From contig BSBM01000232.1 of NCBI GenBank assembly GCA_027924585.1, positions 26,199,501 through 26,263,500 of the forward strand: 64,000 bases of DNA, given 5' to 3'. Every line of letters begins with the position of its first letter. The stretch's first letter is position 1. Below, in pieces: positions 32,185 to 43,690 of this stretch. The translations under genes were made by a program, and so were the position numbers. The notes below the pieces were generated by a model. It ran no database searches, was not told the origin of the DNA, and saw nothing but the letters and a program-made list of their open reading frames with translations. The stretch comes from Larix kaempferi (Eukaryota; Streptophyta; Pinopsida; Pinales; Pinaceae).

Positions 32185-33828
32185 CCAAAGAAACATGGTA
32201 TGTGGACAATGGAACATCGAGGCATATGACATCAACCCGAGAGTTTTCAAGTTTGGAATAACATAACTCTGGAGTTCAGGTCGAGCATGGTGATGATGCC
32301 AAGTATCCCATAGCAGGAGTTGGTACCATTCCTTTCCAACACCAATCAGGTAGCTCTTTAGACATTGATGATGTGTTATTTGTTCTAGGCTCAGGAAGAA
32401 TCTGCTTTAAGTTTAGTCATGGAAGATAAGGGCTTTGTAGTAGAGTTTAAGAACGAGCAAGTCCTCATTAGACCAAAGGAGTTTAGCCTAGGATTAGCTC
32501 AGATGATTGCGGTTTGAGAAGGAAATTTGTACAGGTTGCAGGGTGAACCTTTTTGAGCCCTAGTTCATAGCACAAAGAACTTGTACTAGTTATGGCACAA
32601 GAGGATGGGGCACCTACCTCATCGAGCGTTGCCTATTCTGAGGGAGATTGTCATAGGTTTTCCAAAGTTTAGCATTGAGCAGTAGGGTACGCGCTTGGCA
32701 AGCAGGCCAAGGATGCTTTCCCAAGCAGTTAGCACATATCTAAGGGGATCCTAGATCTAGTGCATTTAGGTGTGTGTGGACTGATGTCAGTAGCATCAAT
32801 CATAGGAAGCATGTTATATGTTTCTTTCATTGATGACTTCTCTCGCAAAACGTGGATCTACTTCTAGAAGACCAAGGATGAAGTCTTCAGTAGATTTCAA
32901 GAGTTCAAGGCACTTGTGGAGAACCAGACAGGGAAGAAGATCAAGGTTTTGAGATCAGACAATGGGGGTGAGTATACCTCCAATGATTTCGAGGATTTTT
33001 GCAAGGATGTAGGATTCAAGAGGGAGTACACTGTTGCTTACAACCCACAACTGAATGGGGTTGTCGAGTGGAAGAACTGATCCATCATAGGTGCTACTAA
33101 GGCAATGATACATGACCAATATTTGTCGATTTTTCAATCGAAATTAGTATGCAATGCGTCAATCTACATCCATAACAGGTGTCCTCACAGGATTTTGGGG
33201 GACAAGACACCAGATGAGGCATTCCCTGGTGTGAAGCTGGAGGTGAGTCATTTCCACATCCTTAGCGGTCCAATTTACATCCATATACCAGTGGAGAAGA
33301 GGAGAAAAGTGGAGCCCTCTAGCATGAAGGGTTTATTTGTTGGCTACAGTGAGAATTCAAAGGATTACAAGATCTATATTCCAGGAGAGAGGAAGACGAT
33401 TGTAAGCATGGATGTAAAGTTCGAGGAATACTTTGCATCCAGGAAGTCTCGTGAGCCATTACTAGTGATAGAGGATGAGGTATAGAAAGCCCTGAAGGTT
33501 GAGCCAGGGTCACCACCGACTTCTAGTTTGGGGCAACAACCTTCAAATGCAGAGGAGGTGCCACCAACTCCTACTAGTTCTATCGGTACACCTCAATGGT
33601 TCACTCAAACATTGATGGATGCTTAGGAGCAAGTTGAGGCTCCTAGGAGCACATTCAGGGAGTGTAGACTTGCAAAGAAGTTTTCGAACTACATGGCATT
33701 AATGAGCAACATCATTGATTACGAGCCCCCCAATTTTTAGGAGGTAGTCGACCAGTTGGTTTGCAGGGATTCCATGGTGGAGTACACCTCTATCATGAAG
33801 AATGATGTTTGGTACGTTGTGCCTAGAC
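32185..33828 (+). pseudogene. Copia E protease and integrase region
   Basis: The protease site reads YVDNGTSRHMT (about 32199-32231), with Asn in place of the active-site Ser. The pre-integrase region has LWHKRMGHLPH (about 32594). Integrase: the first catalytic Asp is lost (HLGVCG at about 32761), the second is kept in VLRSDNGGEYTS (about 32955), and the Glu is in NGVVEWKN (about 33057). A long frame 33105-33485 covers the integrase C terminus (GLFVGYSENSKDYKIY). Stops at 32863, 33078 and 33483 among others. The coding sequence breaks at the hAT insertion. Confidence 0.8.
33821..33828. repeat. Left TSD of hAT derivative in Copia E
   Basis: GCCTAGAC; the partner at 34605-34612 is GCCTAGAT. 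Confidence 0.65.
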
Positions 33829-34604
33829 CAATGTGACTGGAACCAAACTGAAATTGGTAAAACCGGCTGGTCAAACTGGTTTTGACCCCTCACCAATTCA
33901 AATCAACGCACAAACCCAGAAATGATCGGTTCCATATGAAACCAATCTTTTTTGCCAAAACTTGTTGGTTCCGTTCCGTACAACGACGCAATTGAGGCAA
34001 TTTTTTTAAATTGAAAAAAAAAGAGAAAGTTGGTGGGGGGGGGAAGCATCTAGACAACAAGAATATTGATGTGAATATTTCACATCAACAGGATGTGAAT
34101 ATTGATGTTGGACATGTGCCTTCAAGACTAGGGGAGTTAAGCTAGGTAGCCCAAGCCCATAATCCCCATGTTGAGGATGTAGATGATGACACAGACACTG
34201 AGTCAGAGGCCTTTGAGTTTGAGTTTGAGCATGGGGATTTATATGATTCTGTTATATGATTAGATTGTGTAGTATTTACTATCTAGTTCACTCTATATGC
34301 CATTTCGATCCTTTTTGTTGATGTATTTTGATTCAGATATGGAGTACACTTAGTGCTATTTTAGTTGTATACACTCTTACTTATATATATGATAAATTTT
34401 GCAAATTTGTGTATATGGTTTGGATTCACATGGATGCACACACACACACACACACACACAGACACATATCTTTGAATATTTTATGTATTTTTGGTGGATC
34501 GATTTTGTGATCCACTTTTTTTCTCAGTTTTGGTTTGGTTTTGGTTTTTGGGGTCGGTGGGTTCGACCACCGGTTTGACAATTGGTTCGGTTCTGTTAAC
34601 TTTG
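33829..34604 (+). mobile_element. 776-bp non-autonomous hAT element
   Basis: It interrupts Copia E pol between VVPRP and the RT. The ends CAATGTGACTGGAACC and, on the other strand, CAAAGTTAACAGAACC match at 11 of 16 bases, and a further AAACCGG word is shared just inside. Duplications of 7-8 bp flank it. A frame at about 34075-34255 reads like the acidic C-terminal tail of a hAT transposase (DVDDDTDTESEAFEFEFE), so this is a deletion derivative of a coding element and not a plain MITE. A (CA)n microsatellite lies at 34437-34459. Confidence 0.75.
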
Positions 34605-34611
34605 GCCTAGA

Positions 34612-36027
34612 TCGGAGGGGAAGTCAATGGTGACTTCTAGATGGCTCTACAAGATAAACCATGTGGTAGATGGCAGCATAAAGAAGTACAAGGCGAGAGG
34701 ATTTTCCCAGAAAGAGGGAGTGGATTACGAGGAGACATTTGCTCTAGTCGCTAGGTTCACTTCCATTAGAGAAGTGATGTGTTTAGTCTCCATCATGGGA
34801 TGGAGGATACATCAGATGGATGTGACGACATCTTTCCTCAATTGGATGATAATTGAGGAATAAATTTACATCAAGCATCCTTGGGGCTTTGAAGTCAATG
34901 GGAAGGAGTCCCATGTGTGCAGGTTGGAAAAGACCTTGTATGGACTCAAGCAGGCACATAGAGCATGGTATTCCAAGATCGATGGATATGTGCAGAGCAT
35001 GGATTCACCAAAAGTGAAGCAAGTCCCAACCTATATTTCATATTTGTTGAGGTTGATCTGCTCATTTTGGTGTTGTATGTAGATGCCTTGTTTCTCGTAG
35101 GTTTCAGAGAAGCTCATTGCAGGGTGCAAGGCAAATATGGCATCTGAGTTTGAGATGAAGGACATTGGCTTGATGCATTACTTCTTGGGGTTAGAGGTTT
35201 GACAAAGACCAGGGGAGATTTTCCTTGGGTAGGGTGAGTATGCAGTTGAGATCATGAAGATATTTTGGATGGAGGATTGTAGGCCCATGGCCACTCCTAT
35301 GATCACTAATATGAAGAAGGACAATACTTCAGATTCATATATGGTGGATCCCATGTTGTACATACAATCGATAGGTTCCTTGATGTATTTGGTCAACACT
35401 AAGCCAGATATATGTTTTGCAATGAACAACTTGAGCCAGTTCATGGTGGAGCCGAGGCAAGAGCATGGGTACCAACAAAGCATGTGCTCCGATACTTGAG
35501 GGGCACAATGGAGTATGGACGGAGATATCTTGGAGATGGTGAAGTGAAGTTGCATGGGTATACAGACTCAGATTGGGTACGTAGTGCAACAGACAGGAAG
35601 AGAAACTCAGGCTGTTGCTTCAGCTTGGGATCAATGATGATATGTTGGTTTAGTCAGAAGCAGACTTCTGTGGCACTCGGTTCAATAGAGGTAGAGTACA
35701 TGGCTACGAGTACAACTAGTTGCGAAACCATCTGGCTTTGCAAGTTGCTAGCAGGTTTAATTGATCATGAGTTGGATCCTACAATGATTTACTGTGATAA
35801 TCAAAGTTGTATCAAACTCTCCGAAAATCCATTTTTTTCATGAAAAATCCAAGCATATTGAGATCAGGTATCACTTCATTCGAGACAGGGTTCAGAAGGG
35901 AGCATTGAAGCTCTAGTATGTACCCAAAAATTAGCAGGTTGTAGATATTTTGTCCAAGCCCTTAGCAAAAGGGAAGTTTGAAGCTTTCAGAGACAAACTT
36001 GGATTTGTGCATAAATCCTTCCTTGTT
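34612..36027 (+). pseudogene. Copia E reverse transcriptase and RNase H
   Basis: The RT frame opens with MVTSRWLYKINHVVDGSI, FALVARFTSIREVM and QMDVTTSFLN (34627-34863), then YGLKQAHRAWY near 34940. The catalytic YVDD region at about 35075-35095 reads YVDAL in one frame, so the second Asp is lost. 35254-35480 resembles the RT connection (MKIFWMEDCRPMATPM). RNase H follows at 35412-35990 with HGYTDSDW, VALGSIEVEYMA and IYCDNQSCIKLS. Several frame changes and stops. Confidence 0.82.
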
Positions 36028-36036
36028 AAGAGGGAG
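36028..36036 (+). other. Polypurine tract of Copia E
   Basis: AAGAGGGAG directly before the 3' LTR start TGTTGATG. Confidence 0.75.
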
Positions 36037-36820
36037 TGTTGATGTTTTGTAGCTTGGATAGGAGCTTCCACATAGGTTAGGTGTTAAACTTGCGAGAAGT
36101 CATCCAAATAAATCTATGTTGTAATTCACTTTATTTATAAAGTGAAAGTCTTTTAATTAGTTGTTGCGTCTAATAAAGTGGATTTTAATGCATTAGTGAT
36201 TTAGATTAATCTCAATCGTTGAACTCACTGTGAGATTAGGTTATTGGTAAATTAGGGTTTCAACTAAAGTATAAAGGCAGGTCAAAGTAGAGGGAAAAGA
36301 TACATTCATTCTTCACGAAGATAGTTTGTCCGAAGACGAAGAAAGAGGCCAAGAGACAAGGTAGATAGGGCAATAGAGAGAAGATCGGCTTGCAGGTTCA
36401 ACATGCCAATGTATAGGGCATAATCAACATTTTCGTATAGTCATATGGAATTTTGTACAATCGTACAGATAGATGCGTACGGATTTGTACAGTTGTACGG
36501 ACATGCCATATTGTTGCTTATTCTCAGATCTGGTAGCAGCTTCTTCTCAGATTTGTTTGTCGTTTTTCCACATTGGCAGGTTTCCAGGCATAAAATCCTC
36601 TATTTGATGCGTCCTTGTAAGTTTTGAGTATTGATGATAAACTGAGTTTGAAGGATAGATTTCCGAGTTCCGTGTTTTATACCTCCGCTGTTTGTTTTCC
36701 AACTATATGTGTGATTATTGCATGCTCATATTTATTTCTATTATTAAGTAAATTTTAAGATCTGAATTTATTTGGTAAAGAGACAGGATAGCAGTCACTT
36801 AGGGCTTGGGAAATTTAACA
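36037..36820 (+). repeat. 3' LTR of Copia E (784 bp)
   Basis: Same ends as the 5' LTR; includes the ~110-bp segment missing there and the GTACGGA/TGTACAG words at 36440-36500. Confidence 0.85.
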
Positions 36821-37155
36821 ACCTTAAGTTGTTACCTATGACAAATCATTTACAAAGGGGAAGTGAAGGGGATGGATGAATTCGCTAGTGAAATGAAAAA
36901 AGGCTAGGCGAAATGTTATGAAATGGGTGAAATCACTTAACTTAGTTCACTAGTGTACAAATTAACCTTTGGAATGACATACTTCTAAGGAAAAATGACA
37001 TTAAGATTAGACTAAAATATGAGTGACTACTTTAAGTGTTGAGTCATTATACAAGCATAGAAGTTAGTAACATCCCATGAATTCATATCATCATATAAGC
37101 AAACATTCTAAGTGTTAATGAGGGTAAGAGATACCACAACACTAGTGCATCTAGC
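36821..37155. other. Unassigned spacer
   Basis: No gene or repeat seen. Confidence 0.4.
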
Positions 37156-38060
37156 ACTTTGACATGGCACCCATGTGGTGGTTGACATGGTGCCCACCTG
37201 TCAAGTGACATGTCATGCTTTTATCTTCTTTCTTTGCCTTTACTCTTTTGTGCCATTGTTGTAGGCCACAAGGACCAAGATAAACGACATTTAAGAGGCG
37301 AACTACTGATCTCATAGATCAGATGGTGGGTGGGAATTTGGGTGAGAATCCTTGGGAAGGCTCAAAGAATCCCAAAGTGTATTGTTGGTCATAGATCTCT
37401 TTGAGATCCAATGAGGAGTGGGTTCCTACACTTCCCCTTTGTTGAGTTGACAACACCTTCAGTTGCCATTGATCTATCATTATCCAAATAGTAAGTGGGA
37501 TTGAAGCATTCTCAGACACCATCTTAGTCATGAAATCTTGCTTAGCATCCACGTATCACTATCCCTTCTTATCCGACCATTGGAGGGCCTTAGTTCATTG
37601 CTCTTGTAACTTTGACATGGCACCCATGTGGTGGTTGACATGGTGCCCATGTAGTGGTTGACATGGTGTCCACCTGTCAAGTGACATGTCATGCTTTTAT
37701 CTTCTTTCTCTGCCTTTACTCTTTTGTGCCATTGTTGTAGGACACAAGGACCAAGATAAATGTCATTTAAGAGGCAGATGACTGATCTCATAGATCAGAT
37801 GGTGGGTGGGAATTTGGGTGAGAATCCTTGGGAAGGCTCAAAGAATCCCAAAGTGTATCGTTGGTCATAGATCTCTTTGAGATCCAATTATGAGTGGGTT
37901 CCTACACTTCCCCTTTGTTGAGTTGTCAACAACTTCAGTTGCCATTGATCTATCATTATCCAAATAGTAAGTGGTATTCAAGCATGCTCATTGGAAGTGG
38001 AATCCGACCATTGGAGGGCTTTAGTTCATTGCTCTTTTAACTTTGACACCATTTCTTGCT
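37156..38060. repeat. ~453-bp tandem duplication plus start of a third copy
   Basis: ACTTTGACATGGCACCC at 37156 recurs at 37609, and ACTTTGACACC starts again near 38039. The copies share TTGGGTGAGAATCCTTGG and GAGTGGGTTCCTACACTTCC. Copy 2 has a small inner duplication of GTGGTTGACATGG. Confidence 0.75.
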
Positions 38061-39141
38061 TGGTGTTGATCTATTCTAATCCGACGTTGGGTAGGGTTTC
38101 TCAATTAACACTGCCTTGAGATCTCTAAAAATCCTTCTTTTGTACCTTAGACATTGATTAGTGCTTTGTCTAAGAATCATTGCTTCTCTCAATGTCGTCT
38201 CTTTTGTACCTTAGATACTGAAACTGTGCTTTGATACCACTTTGTAATGTGCTTAGACTCGCCTCCAATGGCCATTTTTTGCGCTCCAATCAAAAACCAT
38301 CTTCCATCTACCAATTAGATCTACTAGTCGTGAGCTCATCTAGCTTCTAATAGCTCAACTTGGATTTCATATGCAAAATGAATTGTAAAATGTCATTGCA
38401 TAAACATAAATTCATAACCAACATCCAATTGGAATTCACTCATGTAACATAATGTCATATACATACTCAGAAAACATGAGGGATACTCCAATCAAATCCC
38501 ATGAACCTTCATTTTGATAGGTTTCACATTAGTCTATCCATTTCATGAAACACATTTCACACCATTAATAGAAATCAAGGAATCAATGACAAGAAGATGG
38601 AACACAGCTTGGTCTACGTAGATCCTTGTGGATATTCAAATCCAATGTCATGTACAAAATCAGTAGTTAATGGAGTTCCCCATTTAACAGAAAAATACAC
38701 ATAACAAAGACAAATATGCACAATAGAGATGAGTACTTATATTTTGTTAAACATTCATCCACCAAACTAGTTTCAAACAAGCGATTCATTGCCCAATCAT
38801 AGGCATATGTTGTAGTTGCCAACCTGAAGGGCAAAGATAAGCCACTGGAACGTTTAGGTGTGATCTTGAAATGTTTCCTGATTTTTTGAAACGTTTTGGT
38901 TGCTACAGAGCATGTTTCCAGCCAGAAAAATATTTTTTTGACGTGAAAAAAACTCATAAAAGCAAATTCTTTTATAAATAAAGACTGAAACCCCAACCCT
39001 AAATTGAGTCTCAAAGCTTATAAATAAAGACTGAAACCCTAACCCTAAATTGATGAATGGTAATCTGTTTTTATTTATTTATTTAAATTCTCTTGGTTTT
39101 TTTCTCATTGTATTTTTTCTGAAAATGATCAATGCTTGGAT
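38061..39141. other. Unassigned sequence with a minus-strand PBS-like word
   Basis: TTTGATACCAC at 38233-38243 reads GTGGTATCAAA on the minus strand, like an LTR-adjacent primer site, but no matching LTR pair is present. A 36-bp stretch (TTATAAATAAAGACTGAAAC...) at about 38972-39007 recurs at 39018-39053. No coding call is supported; a 115-codon minus frame at 38667-39014 is unrecognised. Confidence 0.35.
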
Positions 39142-39560
39142 CTATGTTGTTGGGAGTGGGGAGCGAGAGTAGAGCGAAAAGCGAAATTTTCAAAAGCTCC
39201 CGTTTTGGGATCGTTTTTTATATAGAATATATTTTAATATATTTTGATGGATTTATATCTAAAAAACATGTAGGATGTTGAATTAGCTATAGAAAACATG
39301 GATTAAACCATATAACATCAATCATCTAGTAGTTATAAGTTCACTTATAACTTATAACATTGGCATCAAATGATCAACCATAACAGTTTTTATAGGAGCT
39401 TGGCAAAGAAGGGAGGTACCATAACATTGTCATCAAATGATCGACCTAGTATAGGATCTTTCAGTATAGGAGAGGTAGGGAGTGCCTTGGGAGCGCGCTC
39501 CCAAAACTGGGAGCGTTTTGGGAGTGTTTGGGAGTGAGCTCCCAAAGGGAGCGAGGGGAT
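39142..39560 (-). mobile_element. Non-autonomous relative of hAT-2
   Basis: The left end CTATGTTGTTGGGAGTGG and following GAAATTTTCAAAAGC(T)CCCG match the right end of hAT-2 (10085-10352) in reverse, including the ACATGTAGGATGTTGAATTAGC-type inner sequence. The other side carries the GGGAGCG cluster (39480-39557) like 5425-5710. Coding sequence is absent, so it is a MITE-like deletion derivative. Its far terminal repeat and target duplication could not be placed. Confidence 0.75.
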
Positions 39561-40513
39561 CAAGAACCCACTGATCTTTAGGCATTTTACTGCATCAAAT
39601 GCTTGTCTATGATAGTGTTCATGTTACAGCCTAGTGTAGAAATACAATAATTGTTTTACTGTCTTCATTTTCGGCATTTGCATCAAATTCATCAGCTTTG
39701 TTACTCTAAACCCAGACACAGAACAACTTGCATATCAGAATTTACATGGTGGCAGTTTCAGCCCTACAAAACGGCTGACTGTGTTTATTAAGGGTTATGT
39801 GGACCAATACTTATTTCCAATAACCTTCTAGCAGGCTTCAGTGTTTTGCTTTTTGTTTTTGCAGCCAATATGGACTCTTAATCTATGCTCTGTTTTACTC
39901 CATTGATGGTACATTCTCAAGCCTTTGTCCTTCTGTCATTGAGGAAATTATGATGCCATGTTTAGCAAATTCTCCATATGGTATCCACGTGACATTTTAG
40001 TATTACTTCATGCATTTATCAGTCGAAACCATAAGAAGTAAACAGCAGAGCCAAGAGAAGTCAGTGTTGTCTGCTGTCTAGAGACAACATTATAGCATAG
40101 AGCACAATATTGCACGTCATCACACATTTCATCATAAGGCTCAATACTTGAGGTCACTTATTTATAATTGAGTTTCCTTGATTAAATGTTTAACAAGGGT
40201 CGGCTTATCTACAGCCCTCAGGATAGAGGAATGTTGTCTGTGACAATATTTGAGTTTATTAATTTCAATTGTTAGAAATGACATGAATGCTTCTAAATTT
40301 AATTTATTAATGGTGATTTGAATTATTTGTTTCATGGGTGTTTCGCACATATATATAGTTTCCATTCCCTCTCTATCCATTTCAGTGCAACTTAGATTTT
40401 AGGATAAATATACAAGGCTTAATCTTGCTCTAATGATTGCAGAAAAAATCAAGCTATCTGGAAGTCCTGATTGAACAACAATTGTGATCATGCAATGAAG
40501 CTAGAGAAACTGA
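39561..40513. other. Unassigned spacer
   Basis: Ordinary AT-rich sequence, stops in all frames, no repeat noted. Confidence 0.4.
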
Positions 40514-42270
40514 GTAGAACTCAGTTTCCTGTTAACCTGGGGTTGAGACACCAAATCTACGGATATAATCCTAAAATTTGTAAAGAGACGGCTCTTGTTT
40601 TCCCACACCTGTTTTATCGCAGAAATTCTCTGGTCGGTCTCAATTCCATGGGTTTGACCCCAGTAGGATCTTGGGGTATTTTTATACATTTCTACTTTGA
40701 TAATACATGTTTAATCAGGATATTTCTAATTTGATTCTCAATGCATGTCAAGATCCAGCTAGTTTGTACCTGTATTTCCAGGTTCTTATTTCTTTTTGTG
40801 TGTGTTCCTTCAGGAAGAACATCATTGGATACTGTACCTGCTATGTCTTTCCACTAGAAGGTAATGCCTTGTATGTTTCTTCTTAAACACATCACTGGAT
40901 TTCGTACTGCTATTATTTTCCACTAGAATGTAATACCTTGTATGTTGCTTCTTGAGCCTCATGGGTGGATTCTTACCTTTGACGTGTCTTTTCTAGAAGT
41001 TGCAATGACAGGTTAAAGGCATGTACCATAGGAACATCATCTATTAATGCACATATCAGTTGGTAAAGGAATAGTGGGCTTCTGGCGGCTGTATTTTTAT
41101 CAACTAGTTTTGGGAATGAAATTTAATTCTGTTGTGTGATTATAATGTAGAACTCAGTTTCTCGTCAATATGGGGTTGAGAGTCGAGACCCTGAATCTGC
41201 TAAATATTGTCCTAAAATATGCAAAGAGACAGCTCTTGTTTCCCTACATATGTTTATGTTGCAGAAATGCCCTGGTAGGTCTAAATTCCATGGGTTTGAT
41301 CCCCAGCAGGATAATGACATATTTTCATATATTTTTGGTTTGATTCTACATGTTTAATCAGGACATTTCTAGTTGGATTGTCAATGCATGTCATTTTCCA
41401 GCTAGTTTGTAGCTGTATTTCCAGGTTTACATTTTTTTGTTCTCTGGAGTCTGTGCACCTTAAGGAAGAGCACCTTTGGATATTTTACTACTTTCTCTTT
41501 CCACTAGAAGGTAATGCCTTTTACGTGGCTTCTTCAGGTTAATGGGTGGATTCTTACCCTTGATGTGCCTTGAATCTAGAGGTTCCAATGACAGGTTAAG
41601 GCATGTACTATCGGAACTTCATCTATCAATGCAGATACCAGTTGGCAGAGGAAGAGAGGACTTATGGTAGTTATATTTCTATCGATTAGTTTTGGCAATG
41701 GAATTGAATTCCCTTGCGTAATTATAATGTAGAACTCAGTTTCTCCTCAATCTGGGGTTGAGATCCTGGATCTACTAATACTGTTCTAAAATCTGCAAAG
41801 AAATTGCTCTTGTTTTCGAACATATGTTTTTTTGCAGAAATGCCCTGGTAGGTCACAAGTCCATTGGCGACTCCCAGCAGGATTCAGGGATATTTTTCTA
41901 TGTGTAGTTTGGTGCTACATGTTTGATCAGCATATTTCTGGTCTGATTTTCAATGCATGTCGAGTGCTAGCTAGTTTGTAGCTATATGTCCAGGTTCAAA
42001 TTTCTTGTTCTGCGTGTTCCTTTGGAAGAATATCATTGGATATTGTACTTATTTGACTTTCCACTATAAGGTAATGCCTTGTATGTTGCTTCTTTAATTT
42101 AATGGGTAGATTCAACAAGTTCCAATGGCAGGTTAAAGGCATGTATCGCCGACATCATCTATTAATGCAATTGCACATACTAGTTGGCAAGGAAGTGGGC
42201 TTCTGGTGGTCATATTTTATTATCTAGTTTGGCAATGAAATTTATTTCCGTCCTCTGATTATAATGTTCA
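40514..42270 (+). repeat. Triplicated ~0.6-kb unit
   Basis: GTAGAACTCAGTTTC starts at 40514, about 41146 and about 41729. Each unit carries GGGTTTGA(C/T)CCC(C/A)AG(T/C)AGGAT (B-box-like), CAATGCATGTC, GCTAGTTTGTA, a TTCCACTA(G/T)AAGGTAATGCC block and a closing ATTATAATGT. Divergence between units is around 15-20% by eye, so the duplication is old. No coding sequence found in the unit. Confidence 0.75.
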
Positions 42271-42663
42271 CAAGTAAATGCACAACTTTTTAGGTCTGAT
42301 ATTTCCCTATTTATTCATGCTGTGTAGGTCTAATCAGTTTTCTGTAGTTGGGAATTCAATGTTTGGAAACCGTGATAAGTAATGCAGCTGTTCTTTTTGG
42401 TATTTGGGAAGCTTGTAATCATCGTGATTGTTGGTCTGAGAATATTGGTCATCATAATTATTTGGTCTGAAGTAATGCAACTGTTCCTATTGGTCTTTGT
42501 GCCTGCCCTGCATATTAATGCACGAAGCAGTCAAGTTACTTTAGGAAATCTTCAACAATGTTTTGTTCGAGTTTTGCCAGCTATTTACTGGTGTTTATGT
42601 CTGCGGAGGATGGATATTTATGTTTAAATTCAATGCTAATGGAGACGGAAAAATAGAAACCAC
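42271..42663. other. Unassigned spacer
   Basis: Contains a local near-duplicate (GTAATGCAGCTGTTC / AGTAATGCAACTGTTCC, about 42380 and 42470). No gene. Confidence 0.35.
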
Positions 42664-43010
42664 ATGAAACATGAGTTCTCCAATATCCCTAGTTTAGTTT
42701 CTGAATGTCAGGTACAAAAATTTTCGTCTTGGGTTTGGTTTGTGTACCATGAAATGACACTACTGCATTTGACACATGTGATATATGAAACGGAACATGA
42801 TAGCCAGATGGTTGTTAATTCCCAACTTAATTATTTTTCCCTCGAACCTATGGGAATTAAAATGGGGACATTACGTCATTGGTGGCATAGAAGGAGATCA
42901 ATTTGCTATTCAATGGCTATCTGAATTACTAAATGTCAACATATACATATGGGATATGGGATATTAGGCTTCAAAAAATTGTTCTAAGATTCCATTCAAC
43001 AAGTAGTTCC
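42664..43010 (+). pseudogene. OTU-like domain fragment, copy 1 (Helitron remnant)
   Basis: A frame near 42870-42960 gives GIEGDQFAIQWLSELLNVNIYIWD, the C-terminal part of an OTU cysteine-protease fold (a Gly-rich loop, then strand-forming NVNIYIWD). OTU domains are known in some Helitrons. About 130 bp here repeat at 43428-43550. The catalytic Cys region is not visible. Confidence 0.5.
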
Positions 43011-43399
43011 ATGATAAAAAAAACCCATCTTCTAGTCACTTTGAGCCACTATTCTCATATAGATCAATGGATACTTTGAAGCATATGCCTGATCCTTGTT
43101 CTTGAAGCATCTATGCAAATCAATATCCAAAGAACCAACTCAAACTTTTGTCTTCTCAAGGACTATTGGAACAATATTTCTGTATTGTCGATTCTATCAT
43201 TGGCGACAATCATGTGTCATTATTTGAATCTATTTGCAAATTGACAATGTTGTTTGATGTCCAAAGTATTAGAAAAGCAATTGTACAAACGTTTTACAAT
43301 TGATCTATTGCAAATGACAATAGAGAAATTCAATGTTTACATAGATATCTTAATGAAAAAACAATTGCACAAATATCCCTTGTTTCTGGTTGGCAATGA
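43011..43399 (+). pseudogene. Linker of Helitron/OTU remnant
   Basis: AT-rich sequence with short frames only. It lies between the duplicated OTU-like pieces and seems to belong to the same decayed unit (words such as SIAND and TIAQIS survive). Weak support. Confidence 0.3.
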
Positions 43400-43690
43400 T
43401 ACATTGTAGATTTGTCAAATCCACACACCATTGGTGGCATAGAAGGAGATCAATTTGTTATTCAATGGGTATGCAAATTACTAAATGTCAACATATACAT
43501 ATGGGATATTAGGCTTCAAAAAATTGTTCTAAGATTCCATTCAACAGATAGTTCCTTGAAAGTTTTATACCTAATGCAACATGTGTTGGATTTCTTACAT
43601 TCACACTTTCAACCATTGGTAAAAAAACACTTGCAAAAAGTTCTTGTTGACTACATTTTGCTATTTAGCATATACTCTTCCTATTAGCTC
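43400..43690 (+). pseudogene. OTU-like domain fragment, copy 2 (Helitron remnant)
   Basis: Open frame 43412-43687 with SNPHTIGGIEGDQFVIQW then LLNVNIYIWDIRLQKIV. A HxW-type His position may be the HTIGG stretch. It precedes the Helitron N-terminal remnant in the same direction. Confidence 0.5.

Larger units (their letters stand above)
30077..36820 (+). mobile_element. Copia LTR retrotransposon E, degenerate
   Basis: Both LTRs begin TGTTGATGTTTTGTAG and end TTAACA. A primer-binding site follows the first, a polypurine tract precedes the second, and gag, protease, integrase, RT and RNase H lie between in Copia order. No target duplication is evident (GAGAG left, ACCTT right), so one end may have been changed by recombination. 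A hAT derivative is inserted at 33829-34604 and gag carries a ~433-bp tandem duplication. Confidence 0.9.

Noticed and set aside
38233-38243. Minus-strand primer-binding-site-like word GTGGTATCAAA as evidence for another retrotransposon
   Set aside because: No matching LTR pair, gag or pol is next to it; a short word occurs by chance or as an old scrap.
39131-39612. AATGCTTG direct repeat (39131 and about 39603) as target duplication of the hAT-2 relative
   Set aside because: Using it would place the ends at GATCTATG and GCATCA, which do not match the hAT-2 terminal repeats; probably chance.
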